Below are positions 27,418 through 37,252 of a DNA stretch of 64,000 bases, piece by piece. The DNA is from Pseudoalteromonas sp. T1lg23B (GTDB taxonomy: Bacteria; Pseudomonadota; Gammaproteobacteria; Enterobacterales; Alteromonadaceae), in NCBI RefSeq assembly GCF_002964665.1, contig NZ_PQBZ01000002.1, positions 62,001-126,000 on the forward strand. Reading direction: 5' to 3'. A program made the translations under genes and the position numbers. The notes beneath the pieces were generated by a model. The model searched no databases. It was not told where the DNA came from and saw only the letters and a list, made by a program, of their open reading frames with translations. Within the stretch, counting starts at the first letter, position 1; every line of letters starts with the position of its first letter.

Positions 27418-30400
27418 TTAAGATGCGTTGTACTGGTGCACCAGCAATGTCGCTTGGGGGGTGTCTTTGGCCAAATTGAAGTAGTCTAAAAGGCGACGCA
27501 TTTCATGGGATTGTTCGGCCATTTGCTTAGCTGCGGCCATGGTTTCTTCGGTAATGGCTGAATTCTCTTGAATTAAATCAGTGAGCCGTTGTACCACTTG
27601 ATCAACTTCTTTGATGGCATGTTGTTGACTGTTGGTGGAATTGTTGATTTTAATTATGATCTCACTGACTTCTAAGACTGCTGAGACGATTTGTTCCAGC
27701 TTCAATCCTGAGCTATTGGCCATTTCAATCCCTTGACCAACTTTCTCGTTGCTATTGGCGATGATTTCCTTGATTTGTTTGGCGGAGGAAGCACTGCGGC
27801 CAGCCAATTCTCTGACTTCATTGGCAACAACCGCGAAGCCTTTACCGTTTTCGCCTGCCCGAGCTGCTTCAACCGCAGCATTGAGCGCCAATAAGTTGGT
27901 TTGAAACGCTAAACCATCAATCACAGAGACAATCTCGTTTATACTTTTGCTGGCTTTATCCACTTCGTGAATGGCAACCACCGTTTCATTCGACAGCTCT
28001 CCACCCTCTTTGGCCGTTTCTTCCGCATTACGGGCTAGTTTAACAGCAGAGCCGGATTGGTTTGAGACTTGGGTTAATGCATCCAGCATTTGGCTGGTGC
28101 TGGCGCTAGCTTCTTCTAGATTAGCTGCCTGCTCCTCAGTGCGCGCACTGATCTCCGTATTGCTATCGGCAATTTCAGCTGCGCTCTGTGATACGTTATG
28201 AGCGGTGCATTGAATACTCTCAATAACCTCTGTTAACTTGGCAATCGTGGCATTAACATCACTTTTCAAGGTATTGAACACACCCTCATAGTTACCGTCA
28301 ATGGTGTGTGTTAAATCACCTTTCGCTAATGCGCTTAGCACCTGTGTCACTTCATTTATGGCGTCATTAATGACCGCGATTGAACCATTCACATCATCTT
28401 TGAGTTGTAGTAGTTGGCCTTGTAAATCTGAGGTAATTTGGAGACTGAAATTACCCTCACACATCGCCGCCATCACGCTGCCAAGTTCAGCAATGACTTG
28501 ACTAAGATTGTTGACTGAGCGGTTGATGTCTGTTTTGAGGGAATGCAGCTGGCCTTTCATCGCAGATTCGATGGTTCGGTCAAAGCGCCCATAACTGATG
28601 GCTGTCATGACAGATGAAATCTCGCTGACGGCCACATCAAGGGATTCAATCGACAGGTTGATGTCGTTTTTAAGCTTTCCGAGTTGGCCATTTGCTTGGC
28701 AGGTAACCACATGCTTAAAGTCTCCCTGACTGACAGAAGCCATGACACTGCAAATATCTTCAATCACTTCGGCCAAATTGGTGACACTGAAATTAATGTC
28801 ATCTTTTAGTGTTTCTAATTGTCCTTGTAGCGGTAGGCTAATGCGCTTACTCAAGTCACCGTTACGAATGGCGTTCATTACTTTACTCACATCATCCACA
28901 GCACCAGATAAACTCTGCACGGAATTATTCACACAGTTTTTCAACTGTTCTAATTTGCCCCCTGCCTCAATGTTGATTTGTTCTTTGAAGTTTCCTTGTT
29001 CAACGTTTTTCATAACATGAACAATGGCATTCATGGTGTTATCTAAAGAATAAAGAGAGTGGTTCACATTGTCTTTGAGCTTAGCCAGATCGCCAGACAT
29101 GGTGGCATGTATTTGGCCATCGAATTGTCCTTCGGACATCGACTTAATGATGTTATTAATCTCTCCAATGGCGCTGTCTAATGTACTTGCACAATGGTTA
29201 GTCGCTTGTTTTAGTACATCCAGTTCACCTTTACACTCAACTTTTATACGGTCGGAAAAGCAGCCATCAGCCATTTTGTTCATAACACGGTTAGTGGCGG
29301 TTAACGATACCTGCAATGCATCTAACATCGAATTGAACGCTTGGGCTGACTCTCCAATCTCATCGCTGGTAGACACGGGCGCGCGCAATGAAAAATCCCC
29401 TTCGTGTTCAACCCGGCGCATGGTTGAAACCAAAGCATGAACAGGTTTTGTGAGTGTTTTAGCAAACCACAGTGCTGCAATGATGATGATGGTGATACAG
29501 ACAAGTAGCATGATAGCCAAGACTTGTGTAAGTTGGTTAACGGCTGCAAATGCTTCGGTTTCGTCTATTTCTGATAGTAGGGCCCATTGCACGCCCATAA
29601 TGTTGACGGGCGTGTATGCCGATAGCACGCTATGACCATTGTAGTCGGTGACCAGCTTTTGCCCCGCTTGTCCCGCGATAGCTAAGCGAAAAGATTCGGT
29701 GTTGATACTGCCCTTTGCTGGGTTTTTAAATGAGTTAACCACTGAGTGATGGAGTGGGTCTAAATAGGAATCCGATCGCATCAGCCCTTCGGGTCCAACC
29801 AAATAGGTTTCACCACTTTCTCCAAGCCCTTCTCTTTCAGTCATAATGCTATTTAAGGCCGTCACAGAGAGCTGAAATACCAAGGTTGCACCAGCAGTTC
29901 CCTTAATTTCAATGGGAGCGGCGATAAAACTAGCTGGGGCGTTGTATGAGGGAAGATAGGGTTCATAATCAACAAAGGCATAGGTTTGGTCCGCTTCGAG
30001 CGTTCTGGCGGCATTAAACACTTTAGCTAAATTGCTATCGGCGTAGGGGCCTTCAATTAAAGATGTGGCAAAATCGAGCTCTTTGAACACTGAATATACG
30101 ACGAGGCCTGTATGGTTGTCGATTATAAATAAATCGTATAGCTCAGATATATCAGAGACTTCGGTGAAGTATTGATGAAACTCACCATGAGCGAGATCGT
30201 AACTATCCAAATGCCCTGTACTGATCAGCCGTGATTTTTCGCCCAAAGGGTAAGTATTGTTTGCTATGTAGCGGGTTTGTAGTTCAATCCCTTCGGGGGT
30301 GAGCGTCTCTAGCAACCCTGTAGGTGGCTGTGTATTGGGATTTTCTGCAACAAACTTATTCGCAAACTGTGTTTGATAAAAGTTATCTAAGCTCTGTGGG

Positions 30401-30708
30401 ATATGAGTAGGCGTATCCAAATTGGCGATGGCATAGGTAAACGATTCGGCTGCTCTGGCGGTATGTGGGCTGATAGCCAATATTTGCAGTTTATCGCGTA
30501 CCCCATCAAAGTGCCTAAGTACGGCGTTCTTTTTAACTTCACTCACTGCACCAAGTTGTGCATATGACTGCGCTTGCAGTGCAGAGGAGGCGTGATACAG
30601 CGCAATAGCAATAATGCCAGCGGTGGGGATCAAAGCAACCAGCAAAAAAGCAATAGTGAGTTTTTTCGTTAAGTTAAGCGTGGTGATATGCTTGATAAAG
30701 TTGCGCAT
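27418..30708 (-). CDS. Methyl-accepting chemotaxis protein with poly-HAMP array
   Basis: Very large chemoreceptor, 1096 aa. TM helix (about residues 17-39), a periplasmic sensing domain of about 350 residues (double-Cache-like: [35 protein letters not shown]), a second TM helix (about 393-414), a canonical HAMP (about 415-472), and eight tandem 45-residue HAMP-like repeats (about 473-832). The MCP signalling domain follows, with tip [21 protein letters not shown] and [18 protein letters not shown]. No NWETF-like CheR/CheB tether is seen at the C-terminus. ATG 30708 is chosen over the upstream in-frame ATG (30777) because AAGGAA precedes it and [16 protein letters not shown] is a normal receptor start. 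Ligand unknown. Confidence 0.92.
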   Translation of the reverse strand: MRNFIKHITTLNLTKKLTIAFLLVALIPTAGIIAIALYHASSALQAQSYAQLGAVSEVKKNAVLRHFDGVRDKLQILAISPHTARAAESFTYAIANLDTPTHIPQSLDNFYQTQFANKFVAENPNTQPPTGLLETLTPEGIELQTRYIANNTYPLGEKSRLISTGHLDSYDLAHGEFHQYFTEVSDISELYDLFIIDNHTGLVVYSVFKELDFATSLIEGPYADSNLAKVFNAARTLEADQTYAFVDYEPYLPSYNAPASFIAAPIEIKGTAGATLVFQLSVTALNSIMTEREGLGESGETYLVGPEGLMRSDSYLDPLHHSVVNSFKNPAKGSINTESFRLAIAGQAGQKLVTDYNGHSVLSAYTPVNIMGVQWALLSEIDETEAFAAVNQLTQVLAIMLLVCITIIIIAALWFAKTLTKPVHALVSTMRRVEHEGDFSLRAPVSTSDEIGESAQAFNSMLDALQVSLTATNRVMNKMADGCFSDRIKVECKGELDVLKQATNHCASTLDSAIGEINNIIKSMSEGQFDGQIHATMSGDLAKLKDNVNHSLYSLDNTMNAIVHVMKNVEQGNFKEQINIEAGGKLEQLKNCVNNSVQSLSGAVDDVSKVMNAIRNGDLSKRISLPLQGQLETLKDDINFSVTNLAEVIEDICSVMASVSQGDFKHVVTCQANGQLGKLKNDINLSIESLDVAVSEISSVMTAISYGRFDRTIESAMKGQLHSLKTDINRSVNNLSQVIAELGSVMAAMCEGNFSLQITSDLQGQLLQLKDDVNGSIAVINDAINEVTQVLSALAKGDLTHTIDGNYEGVFNTLKSDVNATIAKLTEVIESIQCTAHNVSQSAAEIADSNTEISARTEEQAANLEEASASTSQMLDALTQVSNQSGSAVKLARNAEETAKEGGELSNETVVAIHEVDKASKSINEIVSVIDGLAFQTNLLALNAAVEAARAGENGKGFAVVANEVRELAGRSASSAKQIKEIIANSNEKVGQGIEMANSSGLKLEQIVSAVLEVSEIIIKINNSTNSQQHAIKEVDQVVQRLTDLIQENSAITEETMAAAKQMAEQSHEMRRLLDYFNLAKDTPQATLLVHQYNAS
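28213..29292 (-). repeat. Eight 135-bp (45-residue) HAMP-like repeats in the chemoreceptor
   Basis: Within the chemoreceptor gene. Eight consecutive units of exactly 45 residues follow the pattern xxVMxxxxxGxFxxxIxxxxxGxLxxLKxxxNxSxxxLxxxIxEI. The spacing is regular, with no insertions, but the sequences differ at both amino-acid and DNA level. The duplications are therefore old and maintained by selection, not recent slippage. Confidence 0.9.
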
Positions 30709-30909
30709 AACATATTCCTTGTTACCAATTTGTAGAAGTGCTAACCAAACAACAGACTGATAGAAAGTGTAGAACAATTCTCGTTTGCGTCGAGAAAATA
30801 GTGTCTAAATAATCGGCAAATATGGTGGGGGGAAGGTTTTTTGCTAGCAAAAAAGTATGATACAGTATTGTGAGGTGTGCGATACCGCAACACCTCACTG
30901 TCGAGTGTT

Positions 30910-33069
30910 CTAGCCTAAAGTGCTCTTTCTTATAAAACTTAAATAAGCTTCCAAACTCTGTTGCCATAAATTCATGGCCTGAGTGAGTTCACCATCGCTA
31001 GATTTTCCGTCGAGTAAGCGCCGCTCAACTTTTTTCAGTGCCAATCCATAGCGATTAAAACCTAATTGCAAGGCGGTGCCTGCTTGGCGATGAAGCAGTT
31101 TGATACATTGATCTGTGTTAACCTCTTCCAATTGTTGAATGTGAATAAGTTTATTGCGGGCGGATAAGACAAACTCATTATAAACCGAGGAGATCTCATC
31201 TTCGCTAAAGCCACTTTTAAGTGAGTTAACGGCGGTATCATCATACAGTGTGTCGGTTAGCTCTATGCTGATGTTTGGCTTTTGCGCGCTTTGTGAGTCG
31301 CTTAGAGCTTGTCGAAGTTTTTCTTGTTTAATCGGTTTACCAACAATATCTTTGATACCGAGAGTTAAATACTCTTTGATCTCATCTGGACTGAGGCTGG
31401 CGGTAAACGCTAAAAAGGGCGTCCGCTTGTTTTTGTGTTCAATATTTTTCAGCTTACGCATCACTTCTTGACCTGTCAGATCTGGCAGGTTCATATCCAG
31501 TAATACGACGTCAAATTGGTATTGTTGTAGCAGCGTAATAGCACTTTGACCATCGGTGGCGAGTTTTACTTTATGCTCATCGGCTGCCATAAATTCAATG
31601 GCAATTTTTTGGTTTAAATCTAAATCTTCAACCAGTAACACATTTAGGCCAATGAGACAGTCAGGGTTGTGGTGGCGCTGCTCCACAAGGCTCAACTCTC
31701 CCAGTGTCAGGGTCACATCAAAACTAAATACGCTGCCTTGGCCTATCGCGCTGTTAATGTTTAGCTGTGAACCTAAGCGCTCAAGTAGACGGCTAGTAAT
31801 TGCCAAGCCAAGTCCTGTGCCGCCTTTTATTTTTCCAGCACTACTTTGTACATAAGGTTCAGTCAATTTGTCGATATCTTCTTTATCGATCCCGGGACCT
31901 GAATCGATAACGCTAAAGCGAACGGTGTGGTTCATATTGGTTTCTTTGACCAGCTCTACGCGGATTTTGACGCTGCCTTTGTCGGTAAACTTGATGGCAT
32001 TGCCAACGAGATTGATCACGATTTGTCTCAGCTTTTGCTGGTCGCAATAGTAACAGGCTTGATCTGGCAAATCATACACTAACTCAAACGACAGCTTTTT
32101 CTGTTCAGCAAGCGGACTGAGCAGCAGACATAAATTGTTCAACCAACTTTTTAGCTCGACATCTTCTTCATACAAGGCTTCGTCACTTTGGTCTAAACTG
32201 GCATAGTCCAACACCTTGTCTATGAGTAAGTTAAGTGATTCCGCAGAATTAATGATAGCTTCACAGTAAGCCTTATTACGGTGATTGGTTGTTCGGTTTA
32301 ACACCAGCTGGGCACTGCCTAAAATACCATTAAGCGGGGTGCGGATTTCATGGCTGATTGTAGACAGGAATAGCCCTCTGATCTCTAAATCTTTTTGTGC
32401 TTTTTCTGTGAGTCGATTGAGATTCAACTCTCGTTTTTCGTTACAGAGTAGCGCCATGCCTGTGGCGTAAAATATGGGCGCTAACACACCGTTAATGAAT
32501 AACGTCGTCACAAACCAGTTGTCGTCGAGTAAACTAAATTGGGTGACATCTCCCATTAAAAACGTACGCGCAGTAAACGCACTCATAACCAACAATAAAA
32601 TGATGGTGTAGACAATCGTGCCATTAGGATACAAAGGACGGGCAAAGCGTAAAAATAGATAAAGTAAAAAGATAGTTTCAGCAATGTGTTGTAGATCTGA
32701 TACTAAAATTCGGTAACGCAAATTGTCATCAAATGCACTGAAGTAAACCAATCCAACAAAGAGTATGGCGGTGGTGCACAGAAACAGCTTCAGTTCTATA
32801 CCTTTGTAATTTAGAAATTGTGATATTGAGAAGCAATGAATGATTGAGGCGGTGAACAGTAATGCATTTGCAAAACCAATACTCTGCCATAAGTGTAACT
32901 GGCTATGCACCGAGAATCCGATCACGGCTGCAAACAACACCAAAGGATAAAATATGTAGAGCAAGGTGCCCGGCGTATCTTTGTTCGTTCGCCAAGTGAG
33001 AAAGTTAAGTAATACCATCATCGCCATCATCGCAGCGCTGGTGATGTACAGAGTTTTAGGATCAAACAT
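30910..33069 (-). CDS. Hybrid sensor histidine kinase with REC and Hpt domains
   Basis: Inner-membrane hybrid kinase, 719 aa. There are about seven TM helices (residues 8-210), then HisKA with LFLSTISHEIRTPLNGILG (His about 240), a HATPase (NLVGNAIKF, DSGPGID, GGTGLGLAI), a receiver domain (VLLVEDLDLNQK, acceptor Asp in VLLDMNLPDLTG) and a C-terminal Hpt domain (LLHRQAGTALQLGF). No output domain, so it should pass phosphate to another regulator. The start is uncertain: ATG 33069 is used, but an in-frame GTG at 33096 would add nine residues. The downstream LuxR-type gene on the same strand lacks a phospho-acceptor Asp, so it is not an obvious partner. Confidence 0.9.
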   Translation of the reverse strand: MFDPKTLYITSAAMMAMMVLLNFLTWRTNKDTPGTLLYIFYPLVLFAAVIGFSVHSQLHLWQSIGFANALLFTASIIHCFSISQFLNYKGIELKLFLCTTAILFVGLVYFSAFDDNLRYRILVSDLQHIAETIFLLYLFLRFARPLYPNGTIVYTIILLLVMSAFTARTFLMGDVTQFSLLDDNWFVTTLFINGVLAPIFYATGMALLCNEKRELNLNRLTEKAQKDLEIRGLFLSTISHEIRTPLNGILGSAQLVLNRTTNHRNKAYCEAIINSAESLNLLIDKVLDYASLDQSDEALYEEDVELKSWLNNLCLLLSPLAEQKKLSFELVYDLPDQACYYCDQQKLRQIVINLVGNAIKFTDKGSVKIRVELVKETNMNHTVRFSVIDSGPGIDKEDIDKLTEPYVQSSAGKIKGGTGLGLAITSRLLERLGSQLNINSAIGQGSVFSFDVTLTLGELSLVEQRHHNPDCLIGLNVLLVEDLDLNQKIAIEFMAADEHKVKLATDGQSAITLLQQYQFDVVLLDMNLPDLTGQEVMRKLKNIEHKNKRTPFLAFTASLSPDEIKEYLTLGIKDIVGKPIKQEKLRQALSDSQSAQKPNISIELTDTLYDDTAVNSLKSGFSEDEISSVYNEFVLSARNKLIHIQQLEEVNTDQCIKLLHRQAGTALQLGFNRYGLALKKVERRLLDGKSSDGELTQAMNLWQQSLEAYLSFIRKSTLG

Positions 33070-33137
33070 ATTGTTATTATTTATTATGCTGGGCACTTAA
33101 TGGGTTAGCATAGAGACTTGTGGTGAGGGAGTAAAGA

Positions 33138-33165
33138 AGCAAAACAGTCGCCAAAGCGACTGTTT
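33138..33165 (-). terminator. Terminator of the LuxR-type regulator gene
   Basis: AAACAGTCGC / GCGACTGTTT, a 10-bp stem with a 4-nt loop and trailing T's on the minus strand. It separates the regulator gene from the hybrid kinase gene. Confidence 0.82.
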
Positions 33166-33192
33166 CCTTAACGCAATTAATAAATAGAGCGC

Positions 33193-33867
33193 CTAGCGAA
33201 TTTCGTCTGGGATATTTTGTTGGGCCCAAGATAGTAATTCGATACGGTTACGACACTTGGTTTTTCTAAATGCGCTGTATAAGTGTGTTTTAACTGTATG
33301 CGGGCTGATATTGAGGTCTTCCGCGATTTCTTTATTCTTAGCACCTTTACTCATTAAGGAGATTATTGCCTTTTCTCGTTTAGTGAGTTTTACCGGCTCG
33401 ATGTCACCTTCTGTAAGCTTATGCAACGCATCTTTATTAAACTGCAACATACGATTAAGTGCGTTGCACATGATTTCACGTCGATACCATAGCTGGTTTT
33501 CCATCAATAGACGGATCCCCTTCATCAGTACATCCGCATTGTCAGTCGTATAAAAAACACCTCGAATACCACTTAATAGTGCTCTATTGGCCAACTCTGG
33601 GTTTTCATCAAGGTTAAAAAGAACGATGTCGCAATTGACTTGTAATCGAGAGAGCTGCTCTTTGAGCGTATTCCACGCATCTTTGGGTGATGTTTCGATA
33701 AATAGGATTCTTGTCCCTTCAGGTACATCTTCGATGTTGGTACTGGTAATAACTTCTAACCCTTGCGTTTTAAGCAATGGCTGAAGAACGTTGATACCTA
33801 TGGTATTAATTGGATTTTTATCTAATAACAAAAAGGCAGAACTGCTCATTGATACTAACACTCTCAT
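33193..33867 (-). CDS. LuxR-family transcriptional regulator, CsgD/VpsT-like
   Basis: 224-aa regulator with a receiver-like N-terminal domain (about residues 1-125) and a C-terminal LuxR helix-turn-helix (about 150-215: LTKREKAIISLMSKGAKNKE, ISPHTVKTHLYSAFRK). The receiver domain lacks the conserved phospho-acceptor Asp, as in CsgD and VpsT. At the VpsT c-di-GMP motif position, W[F/L/M][T/S]R, this protein has WYRR in NQLWYRREI, so the Trp and final Arg are kept but the middle is altered. It probably controls matrix or biofilm genes; that is inference. Monocistronic. Confidence 0.82.
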   Translation of the reverse strand: MRVLVSMSSSAFLLLDKNPINTIGINVLQPLLKTQGLEVITSTNIEDVPEGTRILFIETSPKDAWNTLKEQLSRLQVNCDIVLFNLDENPELANRALLSGIRGVFYTTDNADVLMKGIRLLMENQLWYRREIMCNALNRMLQFNKDALHKLTEGDIEPVKLTKREKAIISLMSKGAKNKEIAEDLNISPHTVKTHLYSAFRKTKCRNRIELLSWAQQNIPDEIR

Positions 33868-34077
33868 TCAAACTGATGACTTAATGCTAACATGAGGTTC
33901 CGCCCTTTTGTATTAGTATTTTCATCAACGCATAGAAGTATTTGGTATATGTTACTGCTTGATAACATCATGAGCAGTAACATATTATCCAATTAAAACG
34001 TTAAGCTTTTGATATAAGTTAAGTTTTGTTTTTCAGCATAATAACTTAACTGTTTACATTGCTTAACAAAGAATAGT

Positions 34078-34449
34078 TTAGAATAGTTCTTTTTTCTTAT
34101 TTTGATATGGTGGCCAGCCCATGGCCTGTCCGGCGAGCATATGTAAGTGAATATGGTACACTGTTTGTCCGCCATGTTCATTGCAGTTCATCACCACGCG
34201 GTAGCCATCTTCGGCAAAACCGTGTTGCTTAGCGAGCTTTGCGGCAACAACATATAAGTTGCCAACAAGGTGAGCATTGTCTTCATTTACGTCATTAATG
34301 GTTGCAATGCGTTGTTTGGGGATCACCAAAACATGGAAGGGCGCTTGCGGGTTGATATCCTTGAATGCAAGCGTGTGCTCGTCTTCATAAATAATCTCTG
34401 CTGGAATTTCTTTGTTGATAATTTTGTCGAAAATTGTGCTATCTGTCAT
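34078..34449 (-). CDS. hinT: HIT-family purine nucleoside phosphoramidase (HinT-like)
   Basis: Histidine-triad nucleotide-binding protein, 123 aa. The N-terminal TIFDKIINKEIPAEIIYED and triad VYHIHLHML identify the HinT branch, which hydrolyses adenosine phosphoramidates and lysyl-AMP. The ATG at 34449 (behind TAGGATC) is chosen over the upstream in-frame ATG at 34482, which adds a non-conserved extension. It is divergent from the DUF2057 gene. Confidence 0.94.
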   Translation of the reverse strand: MTDSTIFDKIINKEIPAEIIYEDEHTLAFKDINPQAPFHVLVIPKQRIATINDVNEDNAHLVGNLYVVAAKLAKQHGFAEDGYRVVMNCNEHGGQTVYHIHLHMLAGQAMGWPPYQNKKKELF

Positions 34450-34593
34450 GTTAGATCCTACTAAATACATGCACTGTTTCAATCATGGAACGGCATGGTG
34501 GGTATACTAAGGTTGAATGGTTACACTAATGACAAAGTTTACACTGCCTGTCAAACTGCAAATGTAGATCGCCACAAAAAGAAAGGATATAGA

Positions 34594-35244
34594 ATGAATG
34601 TTAAGATATTTGGTTTATTCATAGCGTTACTTGCGTTACACAGCTTTGCTTATGCCAACAGTGCGACGGTAAATTTTTCGACCGAACTGTACCCTTTACA
34701 AGTGAATGAACAAGAAGTCGAACATTCATTGTTTAGTAAAGTCACTGAGTTAGAGCTTGCTCCTGGTCGTCATATATTAAAACTAAAATACAATGACTTA
34801 TATGAATTAAACTATGACGAACATGAGATCATTGAATCAGAGCCGTTTTGGGTAATTGTTGAACTGATGAATGAAGGCGATTATCAGGTGGTATTTCAGC
34901 GGCCAGAGACGGTCGATTTGGCGAAGCAATTTGCAAAACATCCCAGTGCTGCACTGCAATTGCCAAATGGCGAGACGCTCGCACTTAAAACCTTGAAGTA
35001 TCGCCCAAGTGCACTGCCAGAGCGGCAAGTTGCCAAAGGGAAGGGAACAGTCAAGTCGGTAACTGCTGCTGCGCCACTTAGCAGTGCGCCACTTAGCAGT
35101 ACGCCACCTAGCAGTACGCCACCTAGCAATAAATCCGCTAAAGGTGTTTCACATCCCGATGCCTACTCCATGCTAGAGTTTTGGTGGCAGCAAGCCAATG
35201 AGGCGCAAAGGGCGGCATTTTTAGAAAGAATAAAGGGCCAATAA
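34594..35244 (+). CDS. DUF2057 family exported protein
   Basis: Periplasmic protein of 216 aa with a signal peptide (residues 1-20, FAYA). DUF2057 domain (about 22-150) marked by ATVNFSTELYPLQVNE and LELAPGRHILKLKYNDLYE. E. coli YccT (CsgI), in the same family, lowers curli assembly; a similar role here is not shown. Residues about 155-190 form a low-complexity Ser/Pro/Thr linker encoded by four 15-bp repeats, followed by a short helical C-terminus (FWWQQANEAQRAAFLERI). ATG 34594 follows GAAAGGATAT and starts the signal peptide. Confidence 0.85.
   Translation: MNVKIFGLFIALLALHSFAYANSATVNFSTELYPLQVNEQEVEHSLFSKVTELELAPGRHILKLKYNDLYELNYDEHEIIESEPFWVIVELMNEGDYQVVFQRPETVDLAKQFAKHPSAALQLPNGETLALKTLKYRPSALPERQVAKGKGTVKSVTAAAPLSSAPLSSTPPSSTPPSNKSAKGVSHPDAYSMLEFWWQQANEAQRAAFLERIKGQ
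35071..35130 (+). repeat. Four 15-bp tandem repeats in the DUF2057 gene
   Basis: Unit GCGCCACTTAGCAGT twice, then ACGCCACCTAGCAGT and ACGCCACCTAGCAAT. In-frame (5 residues, A/T-P-L/P-S-S/N), so copy number can change by slippage without breaking the gene. Confidence 0.95.
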
Positions 35245-35254
35245 TGGCCCTTTA
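35231..35254. terminator. Bidirectional terminator
   Basis: TAAAGGGCCA / TGGCCCTTTA, a perfect 10-bp stem with a 4-nt loop overlapping the DUF2057 stop codon, followed by TTTTG. It lies between convergent genes. Confidence 0.85.
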
Positions 35255-35277
35255 TTTTGAAATTAATTGACTGCGTA

Positions 35278-37121
35278 TTACTCAAAAATAGCGTCAATCG
35301 TGCCTTGTGCTAATGGGTGGTAACCCGGACGAGCATTTTGGTAAACCTGGTAGGCCCAGTCGCGTTTGCCGTGTTTTACCAGCGCTTTGTACAAAGGTAC
35401 GATCAACTTACGACGGCCAATACCCGTTAAATGTTTATCTAGAGCTGGATAGATGGCTTCATACCCATTACCTACGGCTAGCATATACCAAGCAAATGCG
35501 CGTTCCGCATTGGTTGATTGGGTTAGGTTAAATGCCTTGTCTAATTCGCTCATTCTGGTGAGTGCAAGATCACGAGGAAGGTTGTTGATAAAGTGCAACC
35601 ACTCGTGAACGCTCCAACTGTCGGTTGGTAAGCTATTTAAGTCTTGCTTGCCAGTTAGCCACGCCTGTGTGTGCGCATCGACTTTGTCAAAGGCATCGGA
35701 CGTGGGGTTAGGCGCGTCACTTGGTAAGCCAGGTTCAAAGATCCACTCTTTGGCTTTTTCCAAGCTGACCACACCTGGGTACTTCTCAAGTAAGTTTTTC
35801 TTTAAGTACTCAACGAATTCCGCAGTAGTAACCGATTTAAAGGCGTATGTTTTAAAGTACTCTTTGACGAATACATCAAACTTTTCACGACCAAACTGCT
35901 CTTCTAAATAAATCAAAAACAGCTGACCTTTGGTGTAAGGGACAGAGCTAAAGGCATCGTCAGGATCGCGGCCATTTAGCTTCAGATTTAAACGTGTATC
36001 TGGCGCAGCAATTGTTTTTAGTAGTGCGCGTAAACCTGCCGCATCAAGGGCTTGTTCCATCACCGCACGTTCTCGACCAAATACCTCTTCCATAATGCGA
36101 TTTTCAACGTATGAGGTAAAACCTTCATTCAGCCATAAATCTTCCCACGTGGCGTTGGTCACTAAGTTACCAGACCAAGAGTGAGCCAATTCATGGGCGA
36201 TAAGATTAACTAAACTTTTATCCCCTGCGACGACGGTGGGCGTGATAAAAGACAAACGAGGATTTTCCATCCCACCAATGGGAAGCTTGGAGGAAGCATT
36301 AGTAAATCGTAGCGACCCCATGCATATTCACCATACATGGCATTGGTTTTGTTGATCATGGTTTGCGTGTCATTAAACTCTGCAACCGATGCATCCAATA
36401 TTTGTGGCTCTGCAAAAATGGCTGTTTGGTGTGACATCTCTTTATATTCAAGATTACCCGCACCAATAGCGATTAAATACGGTGGAATGGCCTGCGGCAT
36501 GTCAAACCAGTAATCACCATCTTTGATAAGCGCGCCCGAGTTGTCAGCACTCATGACTGCTCGTACATCCTCTGGGGTGTTGATACGCGCCGAGTATGTT
36601 ACGCGCATAGCTGGCGTATCTTGCACTGGGATCCAGCTACGAGCGTGAATAGCCTGAGACTGACTGTACATGAACGGATGAGTTTTACTGGCAGTCTGTA
36701 CTGGTGTTAGCCACTGTAATCCCGAAGCTTGTGGCAAGCTGTTGTAATAAATACGGGCTTTTTTCGCCTGCTCTTTGAAGCGTATAGACAACTTAGCGCC
36801 TTTAACATCATCACGTTTGGCAAGTGTAAAATTGGCTTGATGCCATTGGCCATCACGGCCTTGGTACATGACCTTATCAATCTCTAAATCACGGGTATCG
36901 AGCACCAAAGTGCGAGCATTGCTATTCTTCCACTCCAAGGTGTGCTCAACAAAGCCTTCAAGCTGCTTATCGGCAAAGTCTACGTCCAAATCCAAATGTA
37001 GGTGAGTTGAAATAACATCATTTAGATTAGCGTAAGTGTGTTGGTCTACAGCTTGGTTTGCTATGACAGAATGTGAGAGTCCCGCCAGCGCAAGGCTGGT
37101 CGCGAAGGCTGTTAATTTCAT
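35278..37121 (-). pseudogene. M1 family aminopeptidase, disrupted by a one-base frameshift
   Basis: Exported zinc aminopeptidase of the M1/leukotriene-A4-hydrolase type, about 614 codons in total. Upstream part (37121 down to about 36280): signal peptide (VIANQA) and N-terminal beta domain, reading to YDLLMLPPSFP. Downstream part: GGMENPRLSFITPTVV, zinc motif HELAHSWSGNLV, LNEGFTSYVE and the helical C-terminal domain. The substrate-binding GGMEN must follow PPSFP directly, but the frame changes at about 36277, where a T appears missing between CCATT and GGTGGG. There is no slippery A or T run to suggest programmed frameshifting. Both halves are otherwise free of stops, so the lesion is very recent or a sequencing error. 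Confidence 0.88.
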
Positions 37122-37252
37122 AAAATCCTTGCTTATTATGGAGTGTTAGTGGCCATGTTATAACATGCTTAGGGATAAGATCACACATGGATGCGCCCAG
37201 TTAAGTGATCAGGTAAACTAGCGCTATTGAAATTATTTGTTAAGGCCATGAA

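Noticed and set aside
28213..29292. Recent DNA tandem repeat or assembly artefact in the chemoreceptor gene
   Set aside because: The units share a protein pattern but differ strongly at DNA level, so the array is an old domain duplication.
36200..36330. Programmed frameshift in the M1 aminopeptidase gene
   Set aside because: No slippery heptamer or homopolymer lies at the junction; a simple one-base loss fits better.
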